Of a stretch of 47,779 bases of DNA, positions 28,356 to 37,038 are shown piece after piece. Below the pieces are notes generated by a model. It was not told where the DNA came from. It saw only the letters and a list, made by a program, of their open reading frames with translations, and made no database searches. The position numbers and the translations under genes were made by a program. Position 1 is the stretch's first letter. The number at the start of each line of letters is the position of its first letter. This DNA comes from Sphingobacteriia bacterium (GTDB taxonomy: Bacteria > Bacteroidota > Bacteroidia > B-17B0 > Aurantibacillaceae): NCBI GenBank assembly GCA_009927275.1, contig RFNG01000119.1, positions 1-47,779 on the forward strand, in the 5' to 3' direction.

Positions 28356-30152
28356 TTAATAATCAATATCCAAATCAAAATGTTGCTTTAAGTTTAAAAT
28401 AGCGGGATTTTTTTTACTCATTTCATTTAAAATATCGGTGGGTCTAAACGCTTTTGGGCTTTCAAGTTGTTTAGATATTTTAGCTAGAAGTTGCAAAGGT
28501 TTATGCTGTAAAGCAATACGCATTTGATCTAATAAGTCTTGTTTTATGGTATTAAATTGTTCAAGCTGAGTTTCATTCATTAAGGTAAGTGTGCATACTG
28601 AATGTTCACATGCTACTCCTGCATTTTTAAACATAATGGATTTTTGAAATTGACCTTTGGTTTGTAAAAGTTCAGCCTGTTTATTTAAAAATTGTTGTAT
28701 TCGATCAATAGTTAGTGGCAGATCTGCCAATTCTGTATCTTCAGCTTGTGTCTCTGAGGTTTTATGTGTTTTATGTTGCGCGGCATGAATACTAAATCCA
28801 GATTTAATTTTTAAATGATGAGTAGCCGGTTTTACGTTTTCCGAATGGTTTTTTAAAGCGGCTGAGCTTGTAGGTGTAGTAGTAACTGGCGCTTCAGTAA
28901 CGTAATTTTGCTTTATTTCAGAAATAACCTGTGTTTTATGTACAGTTGCATCAGGCTGTAAAATTTCTGTTTTAATTGGATTTTGAGGTGTATCTTCAGT
29001 TTTACCTGAATGTAAGTATTCGGTATTATCTGTTAAGGGCTTTTTTTTTTCGTCAGTTTCGGGTACCGTGAGGTAACTCATTTGAAGTAAAACCCACTCA
29101 ATGAGCAAACGTTGGTTTTTTGATGTTTTATATTGCCCATCAACTTTTTGAACCAACGTAATTAACTTTACAAGTAATACCTCACTAAATAAGTGCGACT
29201 GTTGTTTATATAAGTCTTTAAAAGCCGAACTGGTTTCAAGTAATTCGGCAGCAGCTGGAAATTTACACAGTAAAATATTTCTAAAATGCTGTCCTAATCC
29301 TATAATAAATTGGTGGGGATCAAATCCTTGATTTAAAATGGTATTTAAAATAATAAGACCGGTGTCGCGCGTGCCCTGTATTAAAGATTCGGAAAGCTTA
29401 AAATAAATACTGGCATCTAAAACATGTAAATGTTCTATAACAGCCTTATAATTTAAATGACCATCCGTGGAAGCAACCATTTGGTCAAAAATGGAACACG
29501 CATCGCGCAATCCGCCTTCTGCTTTTTCAGCAATAACGCTGAGGGCCTCCGCTTCAAATGTTACGTTTTCTGAATTGGCTAAAAATGCCAAATGGTTACT
29601 TATATCCTCCTGTTTTATACGGTTAAATGTATAAACCTGACAGCGTGATAATATAGTAGGAATAATTTTATGTTTTTCTGTTGTAGCTAAAATAAATTTG
29701 GCATGCGCAGGCGGTTCCTCCAAGGTTTTTAAAAAGGCATTAAAAGCTGCTGTACTGAGCATGTGCACCTCGTCAATTATATACACTTTAAAACTTCCCA
29801 TTTGAGGCGCAAAACGCACCTGATCAACCAGCTGCCGTATGTCGTCTACGGAGTTATTACTTGCGGCGTCTAATTCATAAATATTTAACGAACTAGCCTC
29901 GTTAAATGCAATGCATGAGGTACATTGGTTGCACGCTTCACCGTTTATATGCGATTCGCAATTTATTGTTTTAGCAAAAATTCTTGCACAGGTTGTTTTA
30001 CCAACGCCCCGAGGTCCACAAAATAAATAAGCCTGAGCAAGTTGCGTATGAATAATCGCATTTTTAAGGGTTCCCGTAATATGCGATTGACCAACTACGG
30101 TTTCAAATGTTTGTGGGCGGTATTTACGCGCAGAAACCAGAAATGAATCCAT
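28356..30152 (-). CDS. dnaX: DNA polymerase III subunit gamma/tau
   Basis: Clamp-loader ATPase of the replisome. The 598-aa product has an AAA+ domain: Walker A GPRGVGKTT (residues 46-54), zinc-binding Cys 65, 74, 77 and 80, Walker B with IIDEVHML, sensor 1 (ATTEKHKIIPTILSRCQVYTF), then domain III. A low-complexity Thr/His/Lys-rich linker (about residues 370-470) precedes a small C-terminal domain. No frameshift site for a short gamma form stands out. It is first in the six-gene operon down to aspS. Confidence 0.96.
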   Translation of the reverse strand: MDSFLVSARKYRPQTFETVVGQSHITGTLKNAIIHTQLAQAYLFCGPRGVGKTTCARIFAKTINCESHINGEACNQCTSCIAFNEASSLNIYELDAASNNSVDDIRQLVDQVRFAPQMGSFKVYIIDEVHMLSTAAFNAFLKTLEEPPAHAKFILATTEKHKIIPTILSRCQVYTFNRIKQEDISNHLAFLANSENVTFEAEALSVIAEKAEGGLRDACSIFDQMVASTDGHLNYKAVIEHLHVLDASIYFKLSESLIQGTRDTGLIILNTILNQGFDPHQFIIGLGQHFRNILLCKFPAAAELLETSSAFKDLYKQQSHLFSEVLLVKLITLVQKVDGQYKTSKNQRLLIEWVLLQMSYLTVPETDEKKKPLTDNTEYLHSGKTEDTPQNPIKTEILQPDATVHKTQVISEIKQNYVTEAPVTTTPTSSAALKNHSENVKPATHHLKIKSGFSIHAAQHKTHKTSETQAEDTELADLPLTIDRIQQFLNKQAELLQTKGQFQKSIMFKNAGVACEHSVCTLTLMNETQLEQFNTIKQDLLDQMRIALQHKPLQLLAKISKQLESPKAFRPTDILNEMSKKNPAILNLKQHFDLDIDY

Positions 30153-30156
30153 GTAA

Positions 30157-30185
30157 CTAAGTTACGGTATTTACGGCTGTATCAA
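30157..30185 (-). promoter_or_regulatory. Promoter of the dnaX operon
   Basis: On the minus strand TTG (30185-30183), an 18-nt spacer and TAACTTAG (30164-30157) resemble the -33/-7 pattern. The -7 box ends 4 nt before the dnaX ATG. A 12-nt palindrome with one central base, GTAACT-A-AGTTAC (30153-30165), overlaps the -7 box and could be an operator. Confidence 0.45.
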
Positions 30186-30226
30186 TAATTGGAATTCAAT
30201 AAAATATGGTAAATACCATGAAATTG

Positions 30227-30257
30227 TTGAAAATTTCAAGCACAAAACCTATCTTTC
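30227..30257 (+). promoter_or_regulatory. Promoter of the 30262 gene
   Basis: TTG at 30227-30229, a 20-nt spacer and TATCTTTC at 30250-30257 fit the -33/-7 pattern except for the last base. It is divergent from the dnaX promoter. The -7 box ends 4 nt before the TTG start at 30262. Confidence 0.4.
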
Positions 30258-30261
30258 GTAC

Positions 30262-30965
30262 TTGGCAGTGCGGTATTTTGTTTTATTAGTAATTACAGCT
30301 TGTGTATTGTGTTCTAATGCACAGCGATGGCAATACGGTTGTGTGGTTGAATCGGATGCTAAAAATCCCATACCATTTGCTTACATTATTTTAAAAAGTA
30401 ATGGAAATGGTACTGTTTCCGACATGCAAGGGCAATTTTCGTTATTTATAAAACAAATACCCGATACGCTTGAAATTCGTTATTTGGGCAAGGCAATTAA
30501 AACGCTTGTAATTCAAGATACCACACCGGCATATGTAAAAATAGTTTTGCAGTATAATGCTTATCAATTAGCACCGGTTGTAATATCGGCCATTGCATTT
30601 AAACCGTATGAACGCAAGTATATGGATAAAGTTATACAGCAGACACAACAAAAATTCGTAAATGCCATACAAAGTCCAATTACAGCCTATATATGCAATA
30701 CAGTAAGGAGGGCCGTCAACTACAAAAATTATCCAAACTATTTCAGCAGATTTATGAGCAAGAAATTATAGATACTAAATTAAATCCACGCATTTTAAAA
30801 TCTCTTACAGCCGATTCAAGCTTGGATCATGAACATTTTTTAAGGTATTGCAGAATTTTCAATGCCGATTACATTTTAAATCACACAGAATTAGAATTGT
30901 ATAACGATGTAATGAAGTGTTACAGGCAATGGATAGCTGAGCCTTTTCAGCGAATACGCGAGTAA
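30262..30965 (+). CDS. Secreted protein with carboxypeptidase-regulatory-like domain, frame broken
   Basis: The first frame (to 30771) gives a signal peptide ending CSNAQ, then VVESDAKNPIPFAYIILKSNGNG and SDMQGQFSLFIKQIPDTLEIRYLG, the beta-sandwich pattern of CarboxypepD_reg-like domains in Bacteroidota. Adding one base near 30688-30697 (TATATATGC) joins it to the second frame, which continues QYSKEGRQLQKLSKLFQQIYEQE to 30965, for a 232-234 aa protein. Start is TTG 30262 or GTG 30268; no ATG is in frame. Function unknown, probably envelope. Could also be a real pseudogene, since a non-essential gene may decay. Confidence 0.7.
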
Positions 30966-31048
30966 AATAGTACTGGTATGCTCTATTGTTTTCCTTTTTT
31001 GTGGGTTTTTATTTACTTAAAAAATGTATGAAAGGGTAACAGCCTTAT

Positions 31049-31792
31049 TTAGCTTACCGTATTCCAAATGCCCCAACTTTCTAGGGCCTGAAATTTTAAC
31101 ATGTCATAACCATTCAACACTTCTGCGCCTTGTTTTTGGGCATTTAATAAAAATAAGGTCGTTTCGGGATTGTAAATTAAATCCATTACAAAATGTGACG
31201 TACCTATTCCCTCATAAGGAATAGTGGGGCACTGTTCGTGTAAACGTCCCATGCCCAGAGGGCTTGTATTTATTATAAATTTAAAGTGTTCTATATGGGC
31301 TGTTTTTAATTCAGAATAATGTAAAATATTTTTTTGCGTAGGATTTCTACTAACCAAAGTAAAGGGCCAGTTTAAATTTTTTAAAGCATGTTGAATGGCT
31401 TTGGAAGCGCCGCCGGTTCCTAAAATTAGAGCAGGTTGGTGATGTGGACTTAAAAACGGACGAATGCTTTTTTGAAACCCTATATAATCGGTATTATAAC
31501 CTTTAAGTTGTTTGTTTTGAATATGTATACAGTTTACAGCACCTATTTGTTGAGCAACACGATCTGTTTCATTTAAAAACGCAATAACTTGTTCTTTAAA
31601 TGGATAGGTTACACTCAATCCAAGCAAATTCGGATAGGATTCAACTAAAGCACTAAGTTCAGAAACATCATCAATTTCAAAATTTATAAATGTTGCGTCT
31701 TTAATAGCATGCTTTGAAAAATAAGCGTCAAAAAACGATTTTGAAAACGAATGTTCTAAAGGCTTGCCAATTAAACCAAAATACCGCATCAT
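31049..31792 (-). CDS. aroE: Shikimate dehydrogenase
   Basis: NADP-dependent reduction of 3-dehydroshikimate in aromatic amino-acid synthesis. The 247-aa product has the shikimate-binding LEHSFSKSFF (Ser15, Ser17), SVTYPFKEQV with catalytic Lys66, NTDYIGF with the Asp, and the nucleotide-binding ILGTGGASKAIQHAL near residue 123. Its first codons overlap the tex stop by 4 bp, so translation is coupled. The DAHP synthase of the same pathway is at 39422. Confidence 0.95.
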   Translation of the reverse strand: MMRYFGLIGKPLEHSFSKSFFDAYFSKHAIKDATFINFEIDDVSELSALVESYPNLLGLSVTYPFKEQVIAFLNETDRVAQQIGAVNCIHIQNKQLKGYNTDYIGFQKSIRPFLSPHHQPALILGTGGASKAIQHALKNLNWPFTLVSRNPTQKNILHYSELKTAHIEHFKFIINTSPLGMGRLHEQCPTIPYEGIGTSHFVMDLIYNPETTLFLLNAQKQGAEVLNGYDMLKFQALESWGIWNTVS

Positions 31793-34026
31793 CGTGTTTT
31801 AAATTTATTTTTTAAAGCCTGTAATGCTGAATTCATATCTGTTACTACCGGCTCCGTAATTTTAGTTTTTTTCTGGGATTGCTGCTTTTCATGTATGCCT
31901 TTTAGGGTTAATGCGATACGCTTTCGGGACAAATCAATTTCCAATATTTTTACGGTTAACGTATCTCCTACTTTTACAACACGCATGGCATCTTCAACAT
32001 ACTGATCTGATAATTGTGAAACGTGAATTAAGCCGTCCTGATGAACACCTATATCTACAAATGCGCCAAAACGTGTAACATTACTTACCACTCCTGGTAA
32101 AACCATACCGGGTTTTAAATCTTCTGGCTGATGAACATGTTCGTCAAATGCAAAAACTTCAAAGGGTTTCCGTGGATCGCGTCCCGGTTTTTCAAGTTCT
32201 TTAAGTATATCTATAAGTGTAGGCATACCCACAGATTCGGATATGTAATGTTGCAGATTAATTTTTTTTCGTAAAGCTGCAGATTGCATAAGCTCAGAAA
32301 CTGTACATGCACTATCTTCAGCCATACGCGTTACAAGGGCATAGCGTTCAGGATGTACGCCGCTGCGATCTAATATTTGTTCACTGTGTTGTATGCGTAA
32401 AAATCCCGCACACTGTTCATAGGCTTTGTTTCCTAAACGTGGAATAGATTTTAACATGTCCCGGTTTTTAAAAGATCCATGAACATTACGATAACTAACA
32501 ATGTGTTGTGCAAGCTGTGGTCCTATTCCTGATACATAAGCAAGAAGTGACGCAGATGCTGTATTTAATTCAACGCCAACAGCATTTACACAGCTTTCAA
32601 CGACATCATCCAATGCTTTTTTTAATTTTTGTGCATCAACATCATGCTGGTATTGGCCAACGCCAATAGATTTGGGATCTATTTTTACCAATTCAGCAAG
32701 TGGATCGCAAAGGCGACGCCCAATGGAAACGGCTCCTCTTACGGTTAGGTCTTTATTTGGAAATTCATCACGTGCAATGTCAGATGCCGAGTAAACAGAA
32801 GCGCCTGCCTCGCTGACTACAATAACCGGAATGTGTTTTGGTAAGCCATCAATTTGTCGAATAAACTGCTCTGTTTCTCGTGAGGCTGTGCCGTTTCCAA
32901 TGGCTATAGCTTCAATATCAAATTTAGAGGCTAATGCCAAAACCGTATACCCAGCATCTGTTTTTTTAAAAAAAGGTTCATGCGGAAAAATTACGGTATC
33001 TTCAAGCAATTGCCCCTCATTTCCTAATACTACAAGTTTACAGCCCGATTTAAATCCCGGATCTAATGCTAATACACGTTTTCCTCCCATGGGAGGTGCT
33101 AGTAACAAAGCTTTTAAATTTTCTGCAAATACTTTAATAGCCTGCGTATCGGCCTGTTGTTTGCTTAAAATTCGTATTTCAGTTTCAATGGCCGGTTGAA
33201 GCAACCGCTTGTAACCATCTTTAAGGGCGGGCTTAATGGCTTCACGGCACATGCTATTTTTATTTAAAATCAGCGCTTCCAGTTTTTCTACTGCAGCATC
33301 ATGATCAATGTAAAAATCAAGTATTAAAACATTTTCGCTTTCACCCCTTCGCATAGCCAACATCCGATGACTGGGACAGGTATTTAAATTTTCGCTCCAT
33401 TCAAAATAATCTTGAAATTTTGATCCTTGAGCTTCCATACCCCGAATGACGGAACTTTTAATTCGGCCTGTACGTTGATACAAACTTCGGATAAGGTTAC
33501 GGTAATCGGCATGCTCTGCAATCCATTCTGCAATAATATCCTGTGCGCCTTTAAGTGCAGTATCAAAATCTAATGGGGTGTCATGGTTTGATTTAAAATG
33601 CAACCAGGCTGCTTGCAGGTTTACATGCTGTTCTAAAATTAAATCCGCAAAGGGCTGCAAGCCGATTTCGCGCGCGCGCATTGCACGTGTTTTTTTTTTG
33701 GGCTTGAAAGGGATGTATAAATCTTCTAAGCGGCTTAACTGATCCGCCTGTTCAATAGCTTGTAATAAATGAGGATCTGTTATGCCCATGTGTTGTAAAG
33801 ACGTACGTATGGATTCGCGACGTTTTTCGAGTTGTTCTATATATGAATATTGTTCCTGAATGTGCCGAATTTGAACCTCGTCCATACTACCGGTAGCTTC
33901 TTTTCTATAACGTGCAATAAATGGAACAGTTGCCCCGTCTTTTAACAAATCAATAACAGCCCTGATATGCGTGGCTGAATCACTACTAAGTTTTGATAAA
34001 CGCTCTATAATTAAATCTGAATCCAT
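31789..34026 (-). CDS. tex: Tex family protein (RNA-binding transcription accessory protein)
   Basis: The 745-aa product has the Tex order: N-terminal helical part (VPFIARYRKEATGSMDEVQIRHI near residue 35), a YqgF-like domain with VLALDPGFKSGCKLVVL near residue 316, helix-hairpin-helix repeats (YVSGIGPQLAQHIVSYR; MLKSIPRLGNKAYEQCAGFLRI), and a C-terminal S1 domain (GMVLPGVVSNVTRFGAFVDIG, then DGLIHVSQLS). Family members bind nucleic acid and affect transcription; the exact role here is unknown. It leads a two-gene unit with aroE. A weak TATATTCG lies 13 nt upstream. Confidence 0.96.
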   Translation of the reverse strand: MDSDLIIERLSKLSSDSATHIRAVIDLLKDGATVPFIARYRKEATGSMDEVQIRHIQEQYSYIEQLEKRRESIRTSLQHMGITDPHLLQAIEQADQLSRLEDLYIPFKPKKKTRAMRAREIGLQPFADLILEQHVNLQAAWLHFKSNHDTPLDFDTALKGAQDIIAEWIAEHADYRNLIRSLYQRTGRIKSSVIRGMEAQGSKFQDYFEWSENLNTCPSHRMLAMRRGESENVLILDFYIDHDAAVEKLEALILNKNSMCREAIKPALKDGYKRLLQPAIETEIRILSKQQADTQAIKVFAENLKALLLAPPMGGKRVLALDPGFKSGCKLVVLGNEGQLLEDTVIFPHEPFFKKTDAGYTVLALASKFDIEAIAIGNGTASRETEQFIRQIDGLPKHIPVIVVSEAGASVYSASDIARDEFPNKDLTVRGAVSIGRRLCDPLAELVKIDPKSIGVGQYQHDVDAQKLKKALDDVVESCVNAVGVELNTASASLLAYVSGIGPQLAQHIVSYRNVHGSFKNRDMLKSIPRLGNKAYEQCAGFLRIQHSEQILDRSGVHPERYALVTRMAEDSACTVSELMQSAALRKKINLQHYISESVGMPTLIDILKELEKPGRDPRKPFEVFAFDEHVHQPEDLKPGMVLPGVVSNVTRFGAFVDIGVHQDGLIHVSQLSDQYVEDAMRVVKVGDTLTVKILEIDLSRKRIALTLKGIHEKQQSQKKTKITEPVVTDMNSALQALKNKFKTR

Positions 34027-34107
34027 AAATAATCATTCACGAATATAAGTGCAGATTGAATTGTAAAATGTTTATTTTTAAACAATATTTCCTGCACAGT
34101 TTTGTTT

Positions 34108-34473
34108 ATGAATAAATTATACATTTTTGGTTTTATTTTAGTTTGTAATACGGCTTTTGCTCAAAAACATTATGGTAAAAGCGGCGTAGATGTTTTACGC
34201 ACCTATTCTCAAAATGTTTTAGGTAAAAATATCGGTTACTATGTTGAATTCACTAACGAAGCAAACCGTGAGGTAGATGCCATAGAATGGGAGGCTTATT
34301 TTTATAATAATTTTAAAGATTTAAAAGGTAAACGCAAAGGCAGCTGGAGTTCTGGAAATTTTATAAAACCTTTAAAACCTAAAGCCCTAACAAAAGATTT
34401 ACAAGCATCTTGGGTAGATGGCGCCGAAAAAGTTTACATTAAAATTACAAGGGTGCATTTTGTAGACCATTAA
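34108..34473 (+). CDS. Small exported protein of unknown function
   Basis: The 121-aa product starts MNKLYIFGFILVCNTAFAQK, a signal peptide cut after AFA. The ATG at 34108 is preferred to the TTG at 34102, which falls inside the -7-like CAGTTTTG (34097-34104). The mature part has VEFTNEANREVDAIEWEAYFYNNF, a pattern of beta strands, and several Trp residues; no Cys. No family recognised. It is a single gene between tex (divergent) and the convergent Spy-like gene. Confidence 0.75.
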   Translation: MNKLYIFGFILVCNTAFAQKHYGKSGVDVLRTYSQNVLGKNIGYYVEFTNEANREVDAIEWEAYFYNNFKDLKGKRKGSWSSGNFIKPLKPKALTKDLQASWVDGAEKVYIKITRVHFVDH

Positions 34474-34561
34474 TTTTCTTTAAAAAAAACTGTACCAAAG
34501 TTAATTTAAGAAAAAATTATGACCCGTTAAATCAGCCTTTTAAAATTGAAAAACCGGATAT

Positions 34562-34972
34562 TTAAAAATCTCTTTTTTTAGATTTTTTGCCTTTTTGCTT
34601 ACGCGCCATTTTTTCAAAATTAACTTGCTGTTCGGCGTTTAAAAACGATTTCACTGTGGTCTTAAACATTTGATTATTATTTTCTATTTCACGCCTAAGC
34701 CGTTTGCGTTCATCGGGTGTTGTAGATCCTTTAAGTTGTATTTGTATGTTTTGGTTTGCTTGAAAGTGCGCCAATGCAGCTTTTTCCCATTGGTTAGTTT
34801 GTGTTTCATTTAATTGTAACTCAATTTGTGCATGTGCAGCCTGTTTACGGGCGCGTGTTTCGGGACTTATAGTAACCGTAGAGGTATTATTGTCGGGTGC
34901 ATGTTTTTGAATTTGCGCAAAACCACATTGAAAACCCAGTATAAAAAAAGCAATTACAATTATTTGTTTCAT
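34562..34972 (-). CDS. Spy/CpxP-like periplasmic helical protein
   Basis: The 136-aa product has a signal peptide (MKQIIVIAFFILGFQCGFAQ) and a mature region that is almost all polar helix, with the layout of small Bacteroidota periplasmic proteins resembling Spy/CpxP (ELQLNETQTNQWEKA, DERKRLRREIENNNQMFKT, FLNAEQQVNFEKM). The C-terminus is strongly basic (RKQKGKKSKKRDF). Family assignment is by resemblance only; a chaperone role is inference. It has its own promoter-like element. Confidence 0.65.
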   Translation of the reverse strand: MKQIIVIAFFILGFQCGFAQIQKHAPDNNTSTVTISPETRARKQAAHAQIELQLNETQTNQWEKAALAHFQANQNIQIQLKGSTTPDERKRLRREIENNNQMFKTTVKSFLNAEQQVNFEKMARKQKGKKSKKRDF

Positions 34973-34976
34973 GTTA

Positions 34977-35005
34977 TAAATGTAAAATTAAAACACCTTC
35001 ACAAA
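34977..35005 (-). promoter_or_regulatory. Promoter of the Spy-like gene
   Basis: On the minus strand TTTG (35005-35002), a 17-nt spacer and TACATTTA (34984-34977) fit the -33/-7 pattern with one mismatch. The -7 element ends 4 nt before the ATG at 34972. Confidence 0.45.
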
Positions 35006-35056
35006 CGCATGAATCCGCCGGCATTAACACTATTTAGGTTAAACCGTTATAAATTT

Positions 35057-36478
35057 TTAAAACATACAGTTTTTCGGAGTTCTGGGAAAAGGTATAACAT
35101 CACGTATGTTTGCCATGCCTGTTACAAATTGCACCATTCGTTCAAAACCCAATCCAAAACCCGAGTGCGGGCATGAGCCAAATTTACGCGTATCTAAATA
35201 CCAGTATAATTCCGTTTCCGAAATTGAAAGCTCTTTCATACGTGTTGAAAGTTGCTCGTAACGTTCTTCACGTTGCGATCCTCCAACCATTTCACCAATT
35301 CCCGGAAATAAAATATCCATCGCTGCAACTGTTTTTCCGTCATCGTTTTGGCGCATATAAAACGATTTTATGGCTTTGGGATAATTGTAAAGTATTACAG
35401 GTTTTTTAAAATGCTGTTCAACTAAGTACCGTTCGTGTTCACTCTGTAAATCAATTCCCCATTCGTTAACCGGAAACTGAAATTTTTTCTTTTTATGGGC
35501 CGCAGCAAATTTTAATATCTCAATAGCTTCGGTATAACTTACGCGTTCAAAAGCCTGCGTGGTACAAAATTCTAGTTTTTGGGTTAAACGCATTTCCGAA
35601 CGCTCGTGTTGCGGCTTTTGTTTTTCTTCATCTAAAAGTCGTTGTTCAAGAAAGGCAAGTTCTTCGGGATGCTGTTCAAGAATGTAGCGAATCAGATAAA
35701 CCAATAGGGACTCAGCCAACTGCATGTTATCATGTAAATCATAAAATGCCATTTCGGGTTCAATCATCCAAAATTCAGCTAAATGCCGAGCCGTATTGCT
35801 ATTTTCAGCTCTAAAGGTTGGACCAAAAGTGTACACATTACCAAGTCCCATGGCCCCTAATTCGGCTTCGAGTTGACCCGAAACAGTTAAATTCACGGCA
35901 CGTCCAAAAAAATCGGTACTGAAATCGTTTTTTTCTAAAGAACCCGGTGCCTGCTGTGTTGTAACCCTAAACATTTCGCCTGCACCCTCAGCATCGCTGG
36001 CTGTAATAATAGGACTCTGAAAATAGTAAAAGCCCCGTTCGTTAAAAAATTTATGTATGGCAAATGCCAAACTATGCCGAATACGAAATACAGCACCAAA
36101 TGTATTTGTTCGGGGTCTTAAATGTGCAATGTCACGTAAAAATTCAAGACTGTGTTTTTTAGGCTGTAAGGGGTATAATTCCGGATCGGCAGTGCCTAAA
36201 ACTTCAAATGCGGATACGTGTAATTCAACCCGTTGTCCTTTTCCCATGGATGTAACCAATTTACCATGTGCTTGTAGAGCTGAACCAGTTGTTATACGTT
36301 TTAAAAGTCCGGCATCGTGCTGATCAAAATCAATAACAAGTTGTAAGTTCTGCTGGCAGGAGCCGTCATTTAATTCTATAAACCGGTTACTTCTAAATGC
36401 ACGTACCCAGCCTTGAACAGTGTAAACCGTTTCATCTCCAGGGTATTCTAACAAAGCTTTAATACGGGGCGTTATCAT
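35057..36478 (-). CDS. asnS: Asparagine-tRNA ligase
   Basis: Class II synthetase charging tRNA-Asn. The 473-aa product has an N-terminal OB domain (VQGWVRAFRSNRFIELNDGS), motif 2 in GPTFRAENSNTARHLAEFWM near residue 223, and the C-terminal motif 3 GFGLGFERMVQFVTGMANIRD. It is closer to AsnRS than AspRS because of NTARHLAEFWMIEPEMAF. It is the second gene after rnhA with a 22-nt gap; TACCTTTA at 36485-36492 (minus) may be a separate -7 box. Confidence 0.97.
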   Translation of the reverse strand: MITPRIKALLEYPGDETVYTVQGWVRAFRSNRFIELNDGSCQQNLQLVIDFDQHDAGLLKRITTGSALQAHGKLVTSMGKGQRVELHVSAFEVLGTADPELYPLQPKKHSLEFLRDIAHLRPRTNTFGAVFRIRHSLAFAIHKFFNERGFYYFQSPIITASDAEGAGEMFRVTTQQAPGSLEKNDFSTDFFGRAVNLTVSGQLEAELGAMGLGNVYTFGPTFRAENSNTARHLAEFWMIEPEMAFYDLHDNMQLAESLLVYLIRYILEQHPEELAFLEQRLLDEEKQKPQHERSEMRLTQKLEFCTTQAFERVSYTEAIEILKFAAAHKKKKFQFPVNEWGIDLQSEHERYLVEQHFKKPVILYNYPKAIKSFYMRQNDDGKTVAAMDILFPGIGEMVGGSQREERYEQLSTRMKELSISETELYWYLDTRKFGSCPHSGFGLGFERMVQFVTGMANIRDVIPFPRTPKNCMF

Positions 36479-36500
36479 AGGATATAAAGGTACTAAGAAT

Positions 36501-36974
36501 TCATTTTATGTTTTTATCTGCATAACCAATATCTTCTAACCAAGGACCCTGTTTTGCAGCATTTACGGCTAGTGCATCACAGCGGTTATTTTCAAGGTTA
36601 GCGGCATGACCTTTTACCCAAATAAAAGTATGTTTTTCAGGTTTGTATAAATTTAAAAGGATTTCCCATAAATCGGCATTGGCTTTACCTTTGTATGCCT
36701 TAGTTTTCCAGCTTAAAGCCCAGTTTTTATTAATGGCTTCTACAACATAACGACTATCCGAATAAATACAAACGTTTAATGCAGGATTTGTGATGGCCTG
36801 CAAAGCTGAAATAACAGCTCTTAATTCCATGCGGTTATTAGTTGTAAAGCGGTACCCACAGGAGAGTTCTTTGCGCATGTTTTTATATTTTAAAACAATT
36901 CCGGTACCCCCCGGCCCGGGATTTCCGCTAGCTGCACCATCCGTATACACTTCAATGGCATGCTCTATACTCAT
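36501..36974 (-). CDS. rnhA: Ribonuclease HI
   Basis: Degrades RNA in RNA-DNA hybrids (R-loops, Okazaki primers). The 157-aa product has all four catalytic acids: Asp12 (YTDGAA), Glu50 (NNRMELRA), Asp73 (YSDSRY) and Asp133 (NRCDALA), plus the basic-protrusion region around NWALSWKTKAYKG and FIWVKGHA. Length is normal. It is divergent from sucD with 64 bp between starts. Confidence 0.96.
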   Translation of the reverse strand: MSIEHAIEVYTDGAASGNPGPGGTGIVLKYKNMRKELSCGYRFTTNNRMELRAVISALQAITNPALNVCIYSDSRYVVEAINKNWALSWKTKAYKGKANADLWEILLNLYKPEKHTFIWVKGHAANLENNRCDALAVNAAKQGPWLEDIGYADKNIK

Positions 36975-36978
36975 ATTT

Positions 36979-36986
36979 CAAATCTA
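36979..36986 (-). promoter_or_regulatory. -7 element of rnhA
   Basis: On the minus strand TAGATTTG matches TAnnTTTG exactly and ends 4 nt before the rnhA ATG. A clear -33 box at 18-20 nt upstream is missing. Confidence 0.4.
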
Positions 36987-36997
36987 AGCAATTACCT

Positions 36998-37027
36998 TTT
37001 GCAGTTCGTCAATTCTCACTATCTTCG
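36998..37027 (+). promoter_or_regulatory. Promoter of sucD
   Basis: TTTG (36998-37001), an 18-nt spacer and TATCTTCG (37020-37027) fit the -33/-7 pattern with one mismatch. The ATG is 11 nt downstream of the -7 box, so the leader is only a few nt. It is divergent from, and close to, the rnhA element. Confidence 0.5.
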
Positions 37028-37038
37028 GGCAAAAAAAT

